From positions 682,001 to 746,000 of the forward strand of contig NZ_JAMZEL010000002.1 in the NCBI RefSeq assembly GCF_024158025.1: 64,000 nt of DNA. The letters are read 5' to 3'. Origin of the DNA: Runella salmonicolor (GTDB lineage Bacteria; Bacteroidota; Bacteroidia; Cytophagales; Spirosomataceae). Of the stretch, positions 8,611 through 18,353 are shown piece after piece (the stretch's first letter is position 1; the number at the start of each line of letters is the position of its first letter). The notes under the pieces were generated by a model. That model was not told where the DNA came from. It saw only the letters and a program-made list of their open reading frames with translations, and did no database searches. The position numbers and the translations under genes were made by a program.

Positions 8611-10797
8611 ATGAATTCACAATACATTAAGCAAATAGTTGAGCAATTGGTTTTGGCAACTGGCCAACCCGTGGTGGCTCAAAAAGCCAAAGTAGACTTA
8701 GTGGAACAGTCCAATACCTATACCGCCAAAGACATTGACCGTTTTATTGAAGCACTAAGCAACTCGGCGCGTTTAAGTGATTTAACCATCATCGTCAACA
8801 GTTGCCCCGTTGACCAATTTGACGAATTAATCAACAGCTCGGCGTATCCAGTTCTCTATTTTGAACAACTAAACATAGGACTCACCCCAATCATTGGCGG
8901 GAGCGATTTCCAAGGCCAAAAAATAGCCTGGTCGCCAGTGATTACCTACGAGCCTTCCGAACAAATAAGCTGTAAAGACCCGCTCCTGTTTAGGAATCAC
9001 CCCGACCCCAGCAAAAACGGACAAGTAGTCTACATTACAACCTTTCCGATGCAGCCCTTGGTCAGTGACGACAGCTCACTGCGACAAGCAGAAAAGGAAG
9101 ATTTATCACCACTCCAGCGCCTCACGCGCCTGCTTCGAAACGAACGAAAAGACATTGGCTATATTTATTTCTACGCAGTTGTAGTGGGGCTTATCAGCCT
9201 GATTCTGCCGTTGGGCGTGCAGGCCATTTTTAGTTTGGTTTCTAGTGGCTCTATCTTTAGTTCGGTATATGTACTGATGGGTTTGGTGGTTTTGGGATTA
9301 ATAGGCAGCGGTATAATGCAAATCATTCAGGTAACGCTGGTAGAAACCCTCCAAATGCGCATCTTTGCCAAAGCGGCTTTTGAATTTACCTACCGTGTTC
9401 CTCGCCTCAATTCCGAAGGGCTCTCACAGGATAACCCGACGGAATTAATGAACCGTTTTTTCGACGTACTGACGGTTCAGAAGGCCCTGCCCAAATTTTT
9501 GATTGACCTCACGGGTGCAGTTCTTCAAATTGTTTTCGGACTGTTGTTGCTGTCATTTTATCACCCTTTCTTTATCGCTTTCAGCTTCTTTGTTATTTTT
9601 GTCTTCTTTACCATTGTTCGCCTCAATGGCCGTAAAGGACTGGAAACCAGCATCAAAGAATCCAAATATAAATACCGCGTAGTGGCTTGGCTGGAAGGAA
9701 TGGCTGGGACACTGTTCTCGTTCAAAACAGCAGGCGCCACCAATCTACCCATTCAACGAATGGACGGGTTGGTAACCAACTACCTCACTTACCGGACCAA
9801 ACACTTCAAAATCCTTCAAGGGTTTTATTATTACGCACTGATTTTCAAAGTATTGGTCATAGGAGGTTTGTTGGTGTTAGGAACCTACCTGTTGGTTAAC
9901 CGTCAAATTTCACTTGGACAGTTTGTAGCCTCTGAAATCGTGATAGTGTTATTGACGGGAGCGGTCGAAAAGCTCTTTTTAAGCATTGACGTGGTCTTTG
10001 ATTTGTTGACAGCGGTGGATAAACTCGGCTACGTAAGCGACCTCCCTCTCGAAAAAGACGGCGGCCTTACCTTCAAAACTCCCAAGGAAGAAATGGCACT
10101 GAAAGCCCACAATTTGAGTTACACCTACGCTGGTGCGGCCAAAGCAGCGCTAAAAAATATCAATCTGGATGTCAAAGCCGGGGAGCGAATTTGCATCACT
10201 GGACAAAATGGTTCTGGCAAGCATACTCTGCTCAAAGTACTTTCTGGAATCCTAAGCAGCTACGAAGGCAGTGTGATGTACAATGGCATCTCCTTGCGTG
10301 ATTTGGATATGAATCTGCTCCGAACCCACGTAAGTATGAACTTTCCTAATCAGGAAATTTTTGACGGAACCATCCTCGAAAACCTCACCATGGGTCGGGG
10401 AGGAATCACGCTTGAACAATTGCAGGAAGTGCTCGACAAATTGAATTTGACCGATGAAATTTCATCCCTTCCAGAAGGACTCAGTACTCCCATTATTTCG
10501 GGGGGGCGGCGCTTTTCCCTTAGTTTTGTCACCAAAATTGCCTTGGCGCGTTGTTTGCTAACTCAACCAAAACTAATGCTTTATACCGACGCTCTCCGGG
10601 AAATTGAGCGCAATGAACGCCTACGTATCATTGATTTACTGACCGATTCCTCCAATAATTGGACATTGTTGGTATTGTCAAACGAGCCTGAGTTTATGGG
10701 TGCTTGCGACCGGGTCATCGTCATGAACGAAGGAGAAATTATTGCCGAAGGCCCTTACAAGAGTGTACTCAAACACCTCTCTTTACCGGAAAAATAA
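8611..10797 (+). CDS. Type I secretion-like ABC transporter with degenerate ATPase domain
   Basis: HlyB/peptidase-ABC-like architecture. Residues 1-175 form a domain resembling a cysteine-less C39-like domain (inference), about 180-460 a transmembrane exporter domain, and about 490-720 the ATPase domain. Several catalytic motifs are altered. Walker A reads GQNGSGKH (residue 531; His for Ser/Thr). Walker B reads LMLYTDAL, with Ala where the catalytic Glu should be. The H-loop reads LSNEPEF without His, and the Q-loop region has Pro at the aligned Gln position. The signature is ISGGRRFS. HlyD-like and TolC-like genes follow, so it belongs to a tripartite envelope export system, but ATP hydrolysis looks impaired. 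Confidence 0.9.
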   Translation: MNSQYIKQIVEQLVLATGQPVVAQKAKVDLVEQSNTYTAKDIDRFIEALSNSARLSDLTIIVNSCPVDQFDELINSSAYPVLYFEQLNIGLTPIIGGSDFQGQKIAWSPVITYEPSEQISCKDPLLFRNHPDPSKNGQVVYITTFPMQPLVSDDSSLRQAEKEDLSPLQRLTRLLRNERKDIGYIYFYAVVVGLISLILPLGVQAIFSLVSSGSIFSSVYVLMGLVVLGLIGSGIMQIIQVTLVETLQMRIFAKAAFEFTYRVPRLNSEGLSQDNPTELMNRFFDVLTVQKALPKFLIDLTGAVLQIVFGLLLLSFYHPFFIAFSFFVIFVFFTIVRLNGRKGLETSIKESKYKYRVVAWLEGMAGTLFSFKTAGATNLPIQRMDGLVTNYLTYRTKHFKILQGFYYYALIFKVLVIGGLLVLGTYLLVNRQISLGQFVASEIVIVLLTGAVEKLFLSIDVVFDLLTAVDKLGYVSDLPLEKDGGLTFKTPKEEMALKAHNLSYTYAGAAKAALKNINLDVKAGERICITGQNGSGKHTLLKVLSGILSSYEGSVMYNGISLRDLDMNLLRTHVSMNFPNQEIFDGTILENLTMGRGGITLEQLQEVLDKLNLTDEISSLPEGLSTPIISGGRRFSLSFVTKIALARCLLTQPKLMLYTDALREIERNERLRIIDLLTDSSNNWTLLVLSNEPEFMGACDRVIVMNEGEIIAEGPYKSVLKHLSLPEK

Positions 10798-10823
10798 GTG
10801 GTTTGATTTATAAACAGAACACG

Positions 10824-12191
10824 ATGCTGAACTTATCAAAGCAACGGGTGAATATACCCGCCATAGAAAAAGAAGTAAATTCGCTTAATACCCTGCATTC
10901 GCCCAAAACGGCCCGAATCGTTTACCGATGGATTTTGGGCATTGTCATTGCCTTGCTGTTGGTAATGTTTTTGCCGTGGCAACAAAACATCAACGGAAAA
11001 GGCTACGTAACGGCCCTCACACCTCAGGACCGACCTCAAAATGTACAAAATGCGGTAGCTGGACAAATAGCCCGCTGGAATGTTCGGGAGGGCGATTACG
11101 TCAAGAAAGGAGACACTATTTTGGTCATCACAGAAGTAAAAGATGACTATTTTGACCCGCAGGTTCTGGTACGTACCAAAGAACAAATTCAGGCAAAAAC
11201 CGACGGCATTGCCGCGTATAAAGCCAAAATAGAAGCCACTGACAATCAAATTGCTGCCCTGCGTCAAGGATTGCAGTTTAGCTTAGAAAAGGCCCGCAAT
11301 AAAGTCATCCAATCTCAAATGAAGGTTCGCAGCGACAGCGCCGACATGGTGGCCGTTAATCGCAATTTTCAAATTGCCAAAGAGCGCCTCGACCGGGCAG
11401 AGGTAATGTACAAGGAAGGTACCATTTCGTTGGTTGACCTCGAAACCCGACGCCTCAAGCTACAAGAAGACCAAGCCAAAGTGGTGGCGCAAACCCAAAA
11501 ACTTAGTATTTCCCGCAATGAGTTAATCAACGCCCGTATTGAGTTGAGCTCGGTAGAAGCCGATTACCGCAAAGACATTGCTAAGGCATTTTCTGACCGC
11601 AGTACGGCTCTTTCGAGCGTGGCTGAGGGAGAGTCGGAGCTTTCAAAACTTCAAAATAAATACGAAAATATCCGCATCCGGCGCGACCAATACGTGGTTC
11701 GTTCACCCCAAGACGGCTACGTCATCAAGACCCTCAAAGCGGGAATCGGCGAAACCATCAAAGAAGGCGAGTCGATTGTAACCCTGCAACCTCGGCAACC
11801 CGAATTGGCGGTGGAACTGTACGTCAAAGCCATGGATTTATCATTGATTGCCCCCGGCCGCCACGTACGCCTAGAGTTTGACGGTTGGCCCGCGTTGCAA
11901 TTTTCGGGTTGGCCTGGCACATCAGTCGGCACTTTTGGTGGGTCTGTGGCGGTTGTTGACCGGGTAAACAGCAAAAACGGCCAATACCGTTTATTAATCA
12001 AAACCAATCAGCGAGGAAACGAAAACGAAAAATGGCCCGAACAACTCCGTATCGGTTCGGGTGTAAACGGTTTTGTCATGCTTCAAGATGTGCCTATTTG
12101 GTGGGAAATCTGGCGTCAGCTTAACGGCTTCCCGCCTGATTATCTGGCCGATATATTACCCGAAGAGGGCGAAAAAGAAGCGAAAAAATAG
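10824..12191 (+). CDS. HlyD family periplasmic adaptor (membrane fusion) protein
   Basis: Inner-membrane-anchored adaptor linking the ABC transporter to TolC. The ATG at 10824 is chosen, 26 bp after the ABC stop; the frame is open further upstream but overlaps the ABC gene. One N-terminal membrane segment (WILGIVIALLLVMFLPW) is followed by a lipoyl half-motif (NVREGDYVKKGDTILVITE), a long coiled-coil hairpin (about residues 105-290), the second lipoyl half (RSPQDGYVIKTLKAG) and a beta-barrel domain. Length is 455 aa. It is the middle gene of the ABC-HlyD-TolC operon. Confidence 0.92.
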   Translation: MLNLSKQRVNIPAIEKEVNSLNTLHSPKTARIVYRWILGIVIALLLVMFLPWQQNINGKGYVTALTPQDRPQNVQNAVAGQIARWNVREGDYVKKGDTILVITEVKDDYFDPQVLVRTKEQIQAKTDGIAAYKAKIEATDNQIAALRQGLQFSLEKARNKVIQSQMKVRSDSADMVAVNRNFQIAKERLDRAEVMYKEGTISLVDLETRRLKLQEDQAKVVAQTQKLSISRNELINARIELSSVEADYRKDIAKAFSDRSTALSSVAEGESELSKLQNKYENIRIRRDQYVVRSPQDGYVIKTLKAGIGETIKEGESIVTLQPRQPELAVELYVKAMDLSLIAPGRHVRLEFDGWPALQFSGWPGTSVGTFGGSVAVVDRVNSKNGQYRLLIKTNQRGNENEKWPEQLRIGSGVNGFVMLQDVPIWWEIWRQLNGFPPDYLADILPEEGEKEAKK

Positions 12192-12224
12192 TTAGTTCTT
12201 AAGTGAACAAACAAACAGAGGTTT

Positions 12225-13631
12225 ATGAAAAAAACAATCATTCTGCTAATCGTAATGAATACCGCTGTGTGGGCGCAAACCGACACGGCCAAGGTATTTT
12301 CGTACCGCGATTTTTACGATTTAGTCCTAAAAAACCACCCTGTGTTGCGCCAAGCTAACTCCCTCTCGGGGCAGGCCAAGGCCGAGTTGTTGATGGCAAA
12401 AGGAGGGTTTGACCCTAAATTGGACATTAATTTTGACCGTAAATATTTTGAAAACAAAGCCTATTTCAACTTTTGGGACAACCAGCTAAAAGTGCCCCTC
12501 TACTGGGGCGGCATGGATGTCAAGGCGGGTTTTGAACGAAACGTGGGGGATGTGCTCGGAACCGACATCCGTACCCCGCTCGACGGGGTCAGTTACGTGG
12601 GGATAAACGTACCCATCTTGCAACGGTTTGTCATTGACGAACGCCGCGCAACGCTCCAAAATGCGCGTATTTTTCAGAATATCGCCGAAGCGGAGCGTGT
12701 CAAAATGATTAACAAATTAATCCTTACCGCGGCAAAGGAATATTGGGAATGGTATTTTACTTATCGTAACCAGTTACTAATCAAAGAGTTTTATGAGCTG
12801 GCAGCTCAACGCTACCAGCTCGTAAGCAAACGTGTGATGCAAGGCGACCTGCCAGCCATTGATACCGCTGATGCCCAAGTAACTCTACTCGACCGACGTG
12901 TGATGTTTGAACAAGCCACGGTTGAACTTCAAAATGCCCGTCTCAAGCTTTCAAACCACCTTTGGGACACAAACGGCTCCCCCCTAGAATTGCCCGAAAC
13001 AGCCGTACCGCAGTTAAGCGCAGGCCAAGTGATTGATGCCACAAACCTCGCCAATCTACTCGAAACCGCCCGCCTTCGCCACCCTGAAATTCAAAAACTA
13101 GATTTAAAGGCACAGCAACTCAACGTTGACGAACGCCTCGGCCGCGAAATGCTCAAACCCCGCTTTGACATCGGCTTATCTTCTCTCAATTACGCCCACC
13201 GTTTTATTACAGGTTCCAAAATTCCCGATGCGGGGGCCTTCCCTTCTTTCTATAAAATAAATGTCGATTTTTCATTGCCTTTGCTATTTCGGAAAGAGCG
13301 AGGAAAACTTGAAATTATCCGCGTAAAACAGTTCCAGAACACGCTGGAAATCCAGCAGTTGCGTCGAGAAATCAACAACGAAGTTCAGGCTGCTTACAAT
13401 GACGTAAAGAATTTGGAAGGGCAAATTATCCAGCAACAAATTGCGGTGCAACGCCAAGCGCAAGTGCTGCGGGCCGAAGAACAACGCTTCAGCATTGGCG
13501 AAAGCCAGTTGTTTTTGGTGAACCAACGCGAATCCAAGCTTAACGAACTGAAAGTCAAACTTGAATCTATGAAAGCAAAGTACGAAAAAGCCAAAGCCAC
13601 GCTGTTGTTTGCCGCAGGGACATTTGAATAA
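12225..13631 (+). CDS. TolC family outer-membrane efflux protein
   Basis: Outer-membrane channel of a tripartite exporter. It has a signal peptide (MKKTIILLIVMNTAVWAQ) and two long helical repeats typical of the OEP family, ending with ERRATLQNARIF... and QRQAQVLRAEEQRFSIGESQLFLVNQRE-type coiled coils. Length 468 aa. It starts 33 bp after the HlyD stop and closes the operon; the next gene (tamL) is convergent. Confidence 0.93.
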   Translation: MKKTIILLIVMNTAVWAQTDTAKVFSYRDFYDLVLKNHPVLRQANSLSGQAKAELLMAKGGFDPKLDINFDRKYFENKAYFNFWDNQLKVPLYWGGMDVKAGFERNVGDVLGTDIRTPLDGVSYVGINVPILQRFVIDERRATLQNARIFQNIAEAERVKMINKLILTAAKEYWEWYFTYRNQLLIKEFYELAAQRYQLVSKRVMQGDLPAIDTADAQVTLLDRRVMFEQATVELQNARLKLSNHLWDTNGSPLELPETAVPQLSAGQVIDATNLANLLETARLRHPEIQKLDLKAQQLNVDERLGREMLKPRFDIGLSSLNYAHRFITGSKIPDAGAFPSFYKINVDFSLPLLFRKERGKLEIIRVKQFQNTLEIQQLRREINNEVQAAYNDVKNLEGQIIQQQIAVQRQAQVLRAEEQRFSIGESQLFLVNQRESKLNELKVKLESMKAKYEKAKATLLFAAGTFE

Positions 13632-13713
13632 GAAATAAGAGAAAAGTGTAAGGGTAAAAGGGGTTTTTATTTTTAATATTTGGACTTCTATCCATTTTTC
13701 GGTTATCCGTCCC

Positions 13714-16392
13714 TTAAAAAGGGTACCCAATTCCGATGTTAAATACGGGATAGTTGGGGCTGGAACGACGAAACGAAAACTTGGGAAGCAGGTAGCGCTC
13801 ATCGATAGTGGTGGTTTGCCCAAGGGCATTGGTCACCACAAACCGCCGACTGGGGTCATAGACCTTGATACCCATGTCGAGACGAAAGATAAAATACGAA
13901 AGGTCGTACCGCAGCCCAATGCCCGTTCCGACGGCAAACTCTTTGTAAAAACGATTGAATTGAAACACCCCGTTCAGGGTATTTTGGTTGGGGCTTGTGC
14001 CCTTATCGAGCCGCATACGCCACACATTTCCCGCATCCAAAAACAGCGCATAGTTTACATCGCCCACAAACCGAAATAAGTGACCCCGCAGTTCTACATT
14101 TGCCTCCATGAGTACGTCCCCGAGTTGTTCAAAGCGGTACTCATAGCCACTGTACTGCGTCACGCCGGGCTGAAGCGTGGTCGTTTCTCCATTCCGAAAA
14201 ATAGGGCTACCCGTTTGTAAGTCAACATTTGGATAGGCCGAACCCAGCCCCAAGCGCCGGGGAGGCCACGCGCGCAGGCTGTTGCTCCCACCGCCCGTCA
14301 GCGATTTTTCGTAAGGAGCCACCCGACGGTCATTATAGTTGAAAATCAGCCCTGTATTGACGCGGTACACCAACGTACTTTTGGGGCCTAGTGGCTTATA
14401 CCTTCGGTATTCTACGTTGGTTTTCAAGAACTTGTACAATTCAAATCCATCCAATCCCAACGATACTTTTTGCGGCTCTAAGAGACTTAAAGCAGTACCT
14501 CCCGACTCGGCAAACAACCTCAAATAATGCGCTCGGCGGTTTTGCCCAATGATGTTATTGTTAAAAACATACGATAAATTGATACTCGAAATCACGGCCG
14601 ACTGAAAACTAAATTTGAGCGGGTTGCCGCCGTATTGGTACAGTGAATCAAGTAGTTCTCCAAATTTTTGACTTTGCTTACTCTGCAAAATACTCAAATC
14701 CACTGCCGTCAGGCTCAGGTATTCAAATTCGCTTTTTTTCCAGTTATACCGCAAACTCGCCTGAAAACCGCTCCGGATAAAATCAGGATCAGACCCAAGA
14801 AAATCGCGGTTTGTATAATTATATCCCAGACTGACGATGGTACGCGGAGTTTTGCGGTTAAAGCCTGCGGCTATTTTGCCAGGGAATAAAAATCGGGGAA
14901 AAATCAGCGCCGTATTGACCCCCATTTCTAGCGTACGTACCAAATTGGCATTTTTTAAGCCAAAATTGGCATCCAATGCTCCCCGCAACGACACTTCAAA
15001 GTTTTCGAGCCGTCCAAAAATGTTACGTACGCGAAACGTTCCGTTCAAAAACGGCCCCGGCAAATTCTGCACTACATTCACCCCCCCTTCCCCAGTTACC
15101 TGGTATTTATCGTGCGGAATCACCCGAATCAGCGTTTTTATATTGCCGTTGGTGGTATCTGTGTCAATATTTATAAACAGAAACTGATCCAAAACACTCA
15201 ATTGGCGCGAGGTTTCATCCCAATCGTTTTGTCGGTAAATATTGCCCGGCCGAATCAGTATCTTTTCGTTGAGTACCCGGGGAGAATAGTAATGTTTGGG
15301 CGTAAACGAATACTGAATACCCCGATAAACCGCTGTGTCGCGCCTCACAAAAGGCGGCTCTCCGGGTAGGCTCTCCACCCTAAACCCCACGGGATTGAAA
15401 GTGTAGCGCGTATGTTTGTCGTGATTACGAGGATAATTTATCTGCAATCCCTTCACGTCTACGATGTGAAAAAGCGAGTCGGTGGCGGGATTATGGCCCG
15501 TCGTATCCACCAAAAAACCACCATTGCGTTTGCCAGTGGCACTTTGTACGGGCCGCAGGTAGTTACGGTCAAATCCAAAATAACCGTTGTTCCGCATCAA
15601 TTGCTCCACCCGAGTGATTTCACTTACCACGTCGCTATACCTAAAATTATTACCAGATTTAAGGTAAGAGGCCGTTTTGGTAGCCGACAATAAACTGTCA
15701 ATTTCAGCATCTTTGTGCGTCAAAATATCTACATCTCTCAACACATGAGGCACTCCTTCGAAAATGTTGTAAGTAGTACGAATCCGACCGAAAAGGGTGT
15801 CGGTTATAAACTCAACGTTGGCATCACGGTAGCCTTCATTGACCAAATATCCTTTAATTTTAACGGTATTGTTGCGGGCATTTTTTTCGGAAAAATAAAC
15901 AGGGGCCTCCCCAAAGGTGCGCATTGCCCAGTTCCCCTCTTCAATCCGAAGGCGGTATTTATTCACTACGCGATTGTATTTTCGACGCAGCGATGACAGT
16001 TTGCGGGAGTCGTCGGCGTAGCGGGTAAACTGCCGTTCATAGTAGCGACTCAGGGTATCAAATTTAATACGTTGCGTATCGCGGTCGTATCGTTTGTCCA
16101 ACGCCTGATAAATCCAAAGGGAGACTGTCGCACCCGGAATTCCGAGAAATCTTTTGTTGGGACGTTGCGGCAAAAGTGGCTCCAAGGCTTCTGTTTTCAC
16201 CACCGAGTTGCCTTTAAAAAGTTGATTACCCAAGAGATATTCGTCTTTTTTAGGGGTACTTTTGTTGGAGCAAGCCGCCAAAAAGAAACATAAACCGACC
16301 AAAAAAACTCCGTTAAATACAGGGAACGAACCAACAACTCGCCTCGGTTTGTGATACTGAATCGTATCTTTGCAGCTTGAAAATTCGGCCAT
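13714..16392 (-). CDS. tamL: TamL/BamA-type Omp85 outer-membrane assembly lipoprotein
   Basis: Outer-membrane biogenesis factor. POTRA-like repeats occupy roughly the first half (NEGYRDANVEFITDTLFG; VEQLMRNNGYFGFDRNYL), and a C-terminal 16-strand surface-antigen barrel includes GGSNSLRAWPPRRLG and ends in IGIGYPF, an OMP C-terminal signature. A lipobox LAAC near the N-terminus marks it as the lipidated TamA homologue of Bacteroidota. The frame is open to an ATG at 16449; I prefer the ATG at 16392 because the upstream piece carries a promoter-like box for the divergent gene. Pairing with an SpoU methyltransferase gene is common in the group. Confidence 0.92.
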   Translation of the reverse strand: MAEFSSCKDTIQYHKPRRVVGSFPVFNGVFLVGLCFFLAACSNKSTPKKDEYLLGNQLFKGNSVVKTEALEPLLPQRPNKRFLGIPGATVSLWIYQALDKRYDRDTQRIKFDTLSRYYERQFTRYADDSRKLSSLRRKYNRVVNKYRLRIEEGNWAMRTFGEAPVYFSEKNARNNTVKIKGYLVNEGYRDANVEFITDTLFGRIRTTYNIFEGVPHVLRDVDILTHKDAEIDSLLSATKTASYLKSGNNFRYSDVVSEITRVEQLMRNNGYFGFDRNYLRPVQSATGKRNGGFLVDTTGHNPATDSLFHIVDVKGLQINYPRNHDKHTRYTFNPVGFRVESLPGEPPFVRRDTAVYRGIQYSFTPKHYYSPRVLNEKILIRPGNIYRQNDWDETSRQLSVLDQFLFINIDTDTTNGNIKTLIRVIPHDKYQVTGEGGVNVVQNLPGPFLNGTFRVRNIFGRLENFEVSLRGALDANFGLKNANLVRTLEMGVNTALIFPRFLFPGKIAAGFNRKTPRTIVSLGYNYTNRDFLGSDPDFIRSGFQASLRYNWKKSEFEYLSLTAVDLSILQSKQSQKFGELLDSLYQYGGNPLKFSFQSAVISSINLSYVFNNNIIGQNRRAHYLRLFAESGGTALSLLEPQKVSLGLDGFELYKFLKTNVEYRRYKPLGPKSTLVYRVNTGLIFNYNDRRVAPYEKSLTGGGSNSLRAWPPRRLGLGSAYPNVDLQTGSPIFRNGETTTLQPGVTQYSGYEYRFEQLGDVLMEANVELRGHLFRFVGDVNYALFLDAGNVWRMRLDKGTSPNQNTLNGVFQFNRFYKEFAVGTGIGLRYDLSYFIFRLDMGIKVYDPSRRFVVTNALGQTTTIDERYLLPKFSFRRSSPNYPVFNIGIGYPF
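16365..16372 (+). promoter_or_regulatory. Putative promoter box for the SpoU methyltransferase gene
   Basis: TATCTTTG fits TAnnTTTG, 112 bp before the ATG at 16485. It lies just upstream of the preferred tamL start (16392, opposite strand). A TTTG at 16348-16351 is too close for the normal -33 spacing. Confidence 0.4.
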
Positions 16393-16484
16393 ACGTCCCG
16401 CAGAAGGGTAAAATCTTTTCAGAACTGTAAAAATGGCTTTATGACGCATTCAGAATCCCTTTTGAAAATTGATATATCACGCAA

Positions 16485-17240
16485 ATGTTATCCAAAAATC
16501 TCACAAAATACCTTCACTCACTGCAATTAAAGAAATTCCGACTGGAACACAACGCTTTTTTGGTAGAAGGCGCCAAAAGTGTATTGGAACTCTTAACCGC
16601 TGATTTTCAGACCGAATTGGTTGTGGCTACGGAGCAATTTTACAAAGAAAATACGCAAAAATTAGAGAAACAACCTTTTCGCCTCGAAATCGCCACCGCC
16701 GACGAACTCGCCCGGGCGGGTACGCTGCAAACCAACGATGCGGCCTTGGCCGTTGTAAAAACGAAAGACAATGATTTTTTGTATGCCGAAAAAGGAGAAT
16801 ACGTATTGGTCCTCGACGACATCCGGGACCCCGGCAACCTGGGCACCATCATCCGCATTGCCGATTGGTACGGCATCACCAAAATTATCTGTTCACAAAC
16901 CACCACCGACTGGTACAATCCCAAAGTCATTGCCGCAAGCAAAGGTTCATTCACTCGTGTGCGAGGGTATTATGCGGAGTTAACTGCGTATTTGGAGAAG
17001 GTAGGGAATATGGAACACGGAATAGGGATTTACGGTACATTTTTGGAAGGGAAAAACATCCACCAAACCTCGTTCGGCAATACAGGCTACATCGTGATGG
17101 GCAATGAGTCTAATGGCATCGGGCCGACGGTCGAACAATTCGTTACCCACAAAATTACGATTCCGCGCTTTGGCGGCGCAGAATCGTTGAATGTCGGCAT
17201 TGCCGCAGCGGTAGTGCTGGATAATTTACGAAGAGTTTAA
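16485..17240 (+). CDS. SpoU/TrmH family RNA 2'-O-methyltransferase
   Basis: SPOUT methyltransferase acting on rRNA or tRNA ribose. An N-terminal substrate-binding domain (about 1-100) is followed by the three SpoU motifs: LDDIRDPGNLGTIIRIADWYG (about 110), YIVMGNESNGIGP (about 203) and IPRFGGAESLNVGIAAAVVLDNLRR (about 225). Length 251 aa. It is divergent from tamL. The exact modified nucleotide cannot be told from sequence. Confidence 0.93.
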   Translation: MLSKNLTKYLHSLQLKKFRLEHNAFLVEGAKSVLELLTADFQTELVVATEQFYKENTQKLEKQPFRLEIATADELARAGTLQTNDAALAVVKTKDNDFLYAEKGEYVLVLDDIRDPGNLGTIIRIADWYGITKIICSQTTTDWYNPKVIAASKGSFTRVRGYYAELTAYLEKVGNMEHGIGIYGTFLEGKNIHQTSFGNTGYIVMGNESNGIGPTVEQFVTHKITIPRFGGAESLNVGIAAAVVLDNLRRV

Positions 17241-17485
17241 GCCATTGTTTAGGGGCAAAAGCTACATCCTGATATTGGCTCAAAATTTACCATTTTAAAG
17301 CCGCAAATAAATATACCTTTTGATAACAATTTCGCTTTAACTTAACCTCATCTTTAGAGTAGTATTCCTTCGTTCTCAAATTTTTAACACTTAAAAATAA
17401 ATATACCCAAAAGTTATTTTTCAGGAAGTGTAATCTTAGCGTATATTGCGTAACAATTACGTTTTGTTACTATTATACCCCTACA

Positions 17486-17674
17486 ATGAAGCTTATTGAA
17501 AAAATAGTCAGGGTTCTTCTCGGGATCATTCTGGGTCTTTGCTTGCTGGTTATATCCCCGCTATTTATACCTTATTTTTTAATTAAAGGATACCACTTCG
17601 CAAAAAAAACATACCTTACCTACAAGCTTTCTCAACAACAAAAGAAGGAAAACCTCGAAACACGTAAGTTGTAA
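17486..17674 (+). CDS. Small membrane protein (62 aa), unknown
   Basis: Not recognised. It starts MKLIEKIVRV and has a long hydrophobic stretch (about residues 8-36, probably one or two membrane passes), then a basic, Gln/Lys-rich tail. It is flanked by non-coding DNA on both sides: 245 bp to the methyltransferase and 163 bp to the pseudogene. The amphipathic N-terminus, hydrophobic core and positive tail look like a real small inner-membrane protein, but no family supports it. Confidence 0.45.
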   Translation: MKLIEKIVRVLLGIILGLCLLVISPLFIPYFLIKGYHFAKKTYLTYKLSQQQKKENLETRKL

Positions 17675-17837
17675 TTCCTTCTTAGCCGTGCACCGATATT
17701 TTTCATTTAAAAAGCACTTTCAATTATTTAAGAAAGGGGAAAATAAGCTCCCCTATTGAGCGTCTCGCCTTGAAGAGTCAGTATATTTCAATGTTGAAAT
17801 CCTTCAACATATTGAACAAATATTGCCCGCCAACCGC

Positions 17838-18137
17838 ATGAAATACATCCTTTTTTTCAGCCTTTTTATTCAGATTTCGATGGCTCAAACCTCCCACGAA
17901 ATTCGGCTCATTATCCGTTCTGACGATATTGGCTTTTGCCACACGGCCAACGAAGCCTGCATGAAAGTGTACACCGACGGTATCAGCCGTTCGGTAGAAA
18001 TTCTGGCTACGGCACCGTGGTTTATGGAAGCCGTCAAAATGCTCAAAACCCAACCCAACTACGACGTAGGCGTACACCTTTGCCTCACCAGTGAATGGGA
18101 AAACCTCAAATGGCGGCCCCTCACCCATGCCCCTAGC
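17838..18137 (+). repeat. 300-bp direct repeat, copy 1
   Basis: Direct repeat with 22805-23104. Differences seen by eye lie near the start (two bases in codons 4-5), at a gca/gct pair, at an aac/agc pair, and at the 3' boundary. Flanking sequence on both sides is unrelated, so the repeat ends are sharp. Confidence 0.9.
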
Positions 18138-18339
18138 AACCGAGGCGAGTATAAAGTTTAACGTGGAAAACCAAAAGTTACAATTGACAGTGATGGACAA
18201 TTGAAAAGGGATTTCAGACCCTTCCGTTTCAGGACAAGGAATGCGCAATATTGACGAGCGCGTCAAATCCCTGAAAGGGAGTTGGAAAGTAACATCAACC
18301 AATGGAAAAGGAACAGTGAATCAAATTATTTTGAGTTGA
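17838..18339 (+). pseudogene. Chimeric pseudogene: 5' YdjC-like deacetylase copy fused to 3' histidine-kinase remnant
   Basis: Bases 17838-18133 are a near-identical copy (4 mismatches seen, no gaps, offset exactly 4967) of the first 296 bp of the intact deacetylase gene at 22805, starting precisely at its ATG. From about 18134 the sequence changes to the C-terminal ATPase domain of a HisKA_3-type kinase: frame 18136-18339 reads ATEASIKFNV, then LQLTVMDN, then TGA at 18202-18204 where the N-box Gly should be, then KGIS, GQGMRNIDERVKSLKG and a final TGA. This kinase piece is similar but not identical to the kinase at 20290-21873. It is a recombination scar and not a functional gene. Confidence 0.85.
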
Positions 18340-18353
18340 TAAAATCCGCTCAA

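Noticed and set aside
17305..17407. Two AAATAAATATACC copies 90 bp apart
   Set aside because: AT-rich, 13 bp only, no link to a promoter or gene; likely chance.
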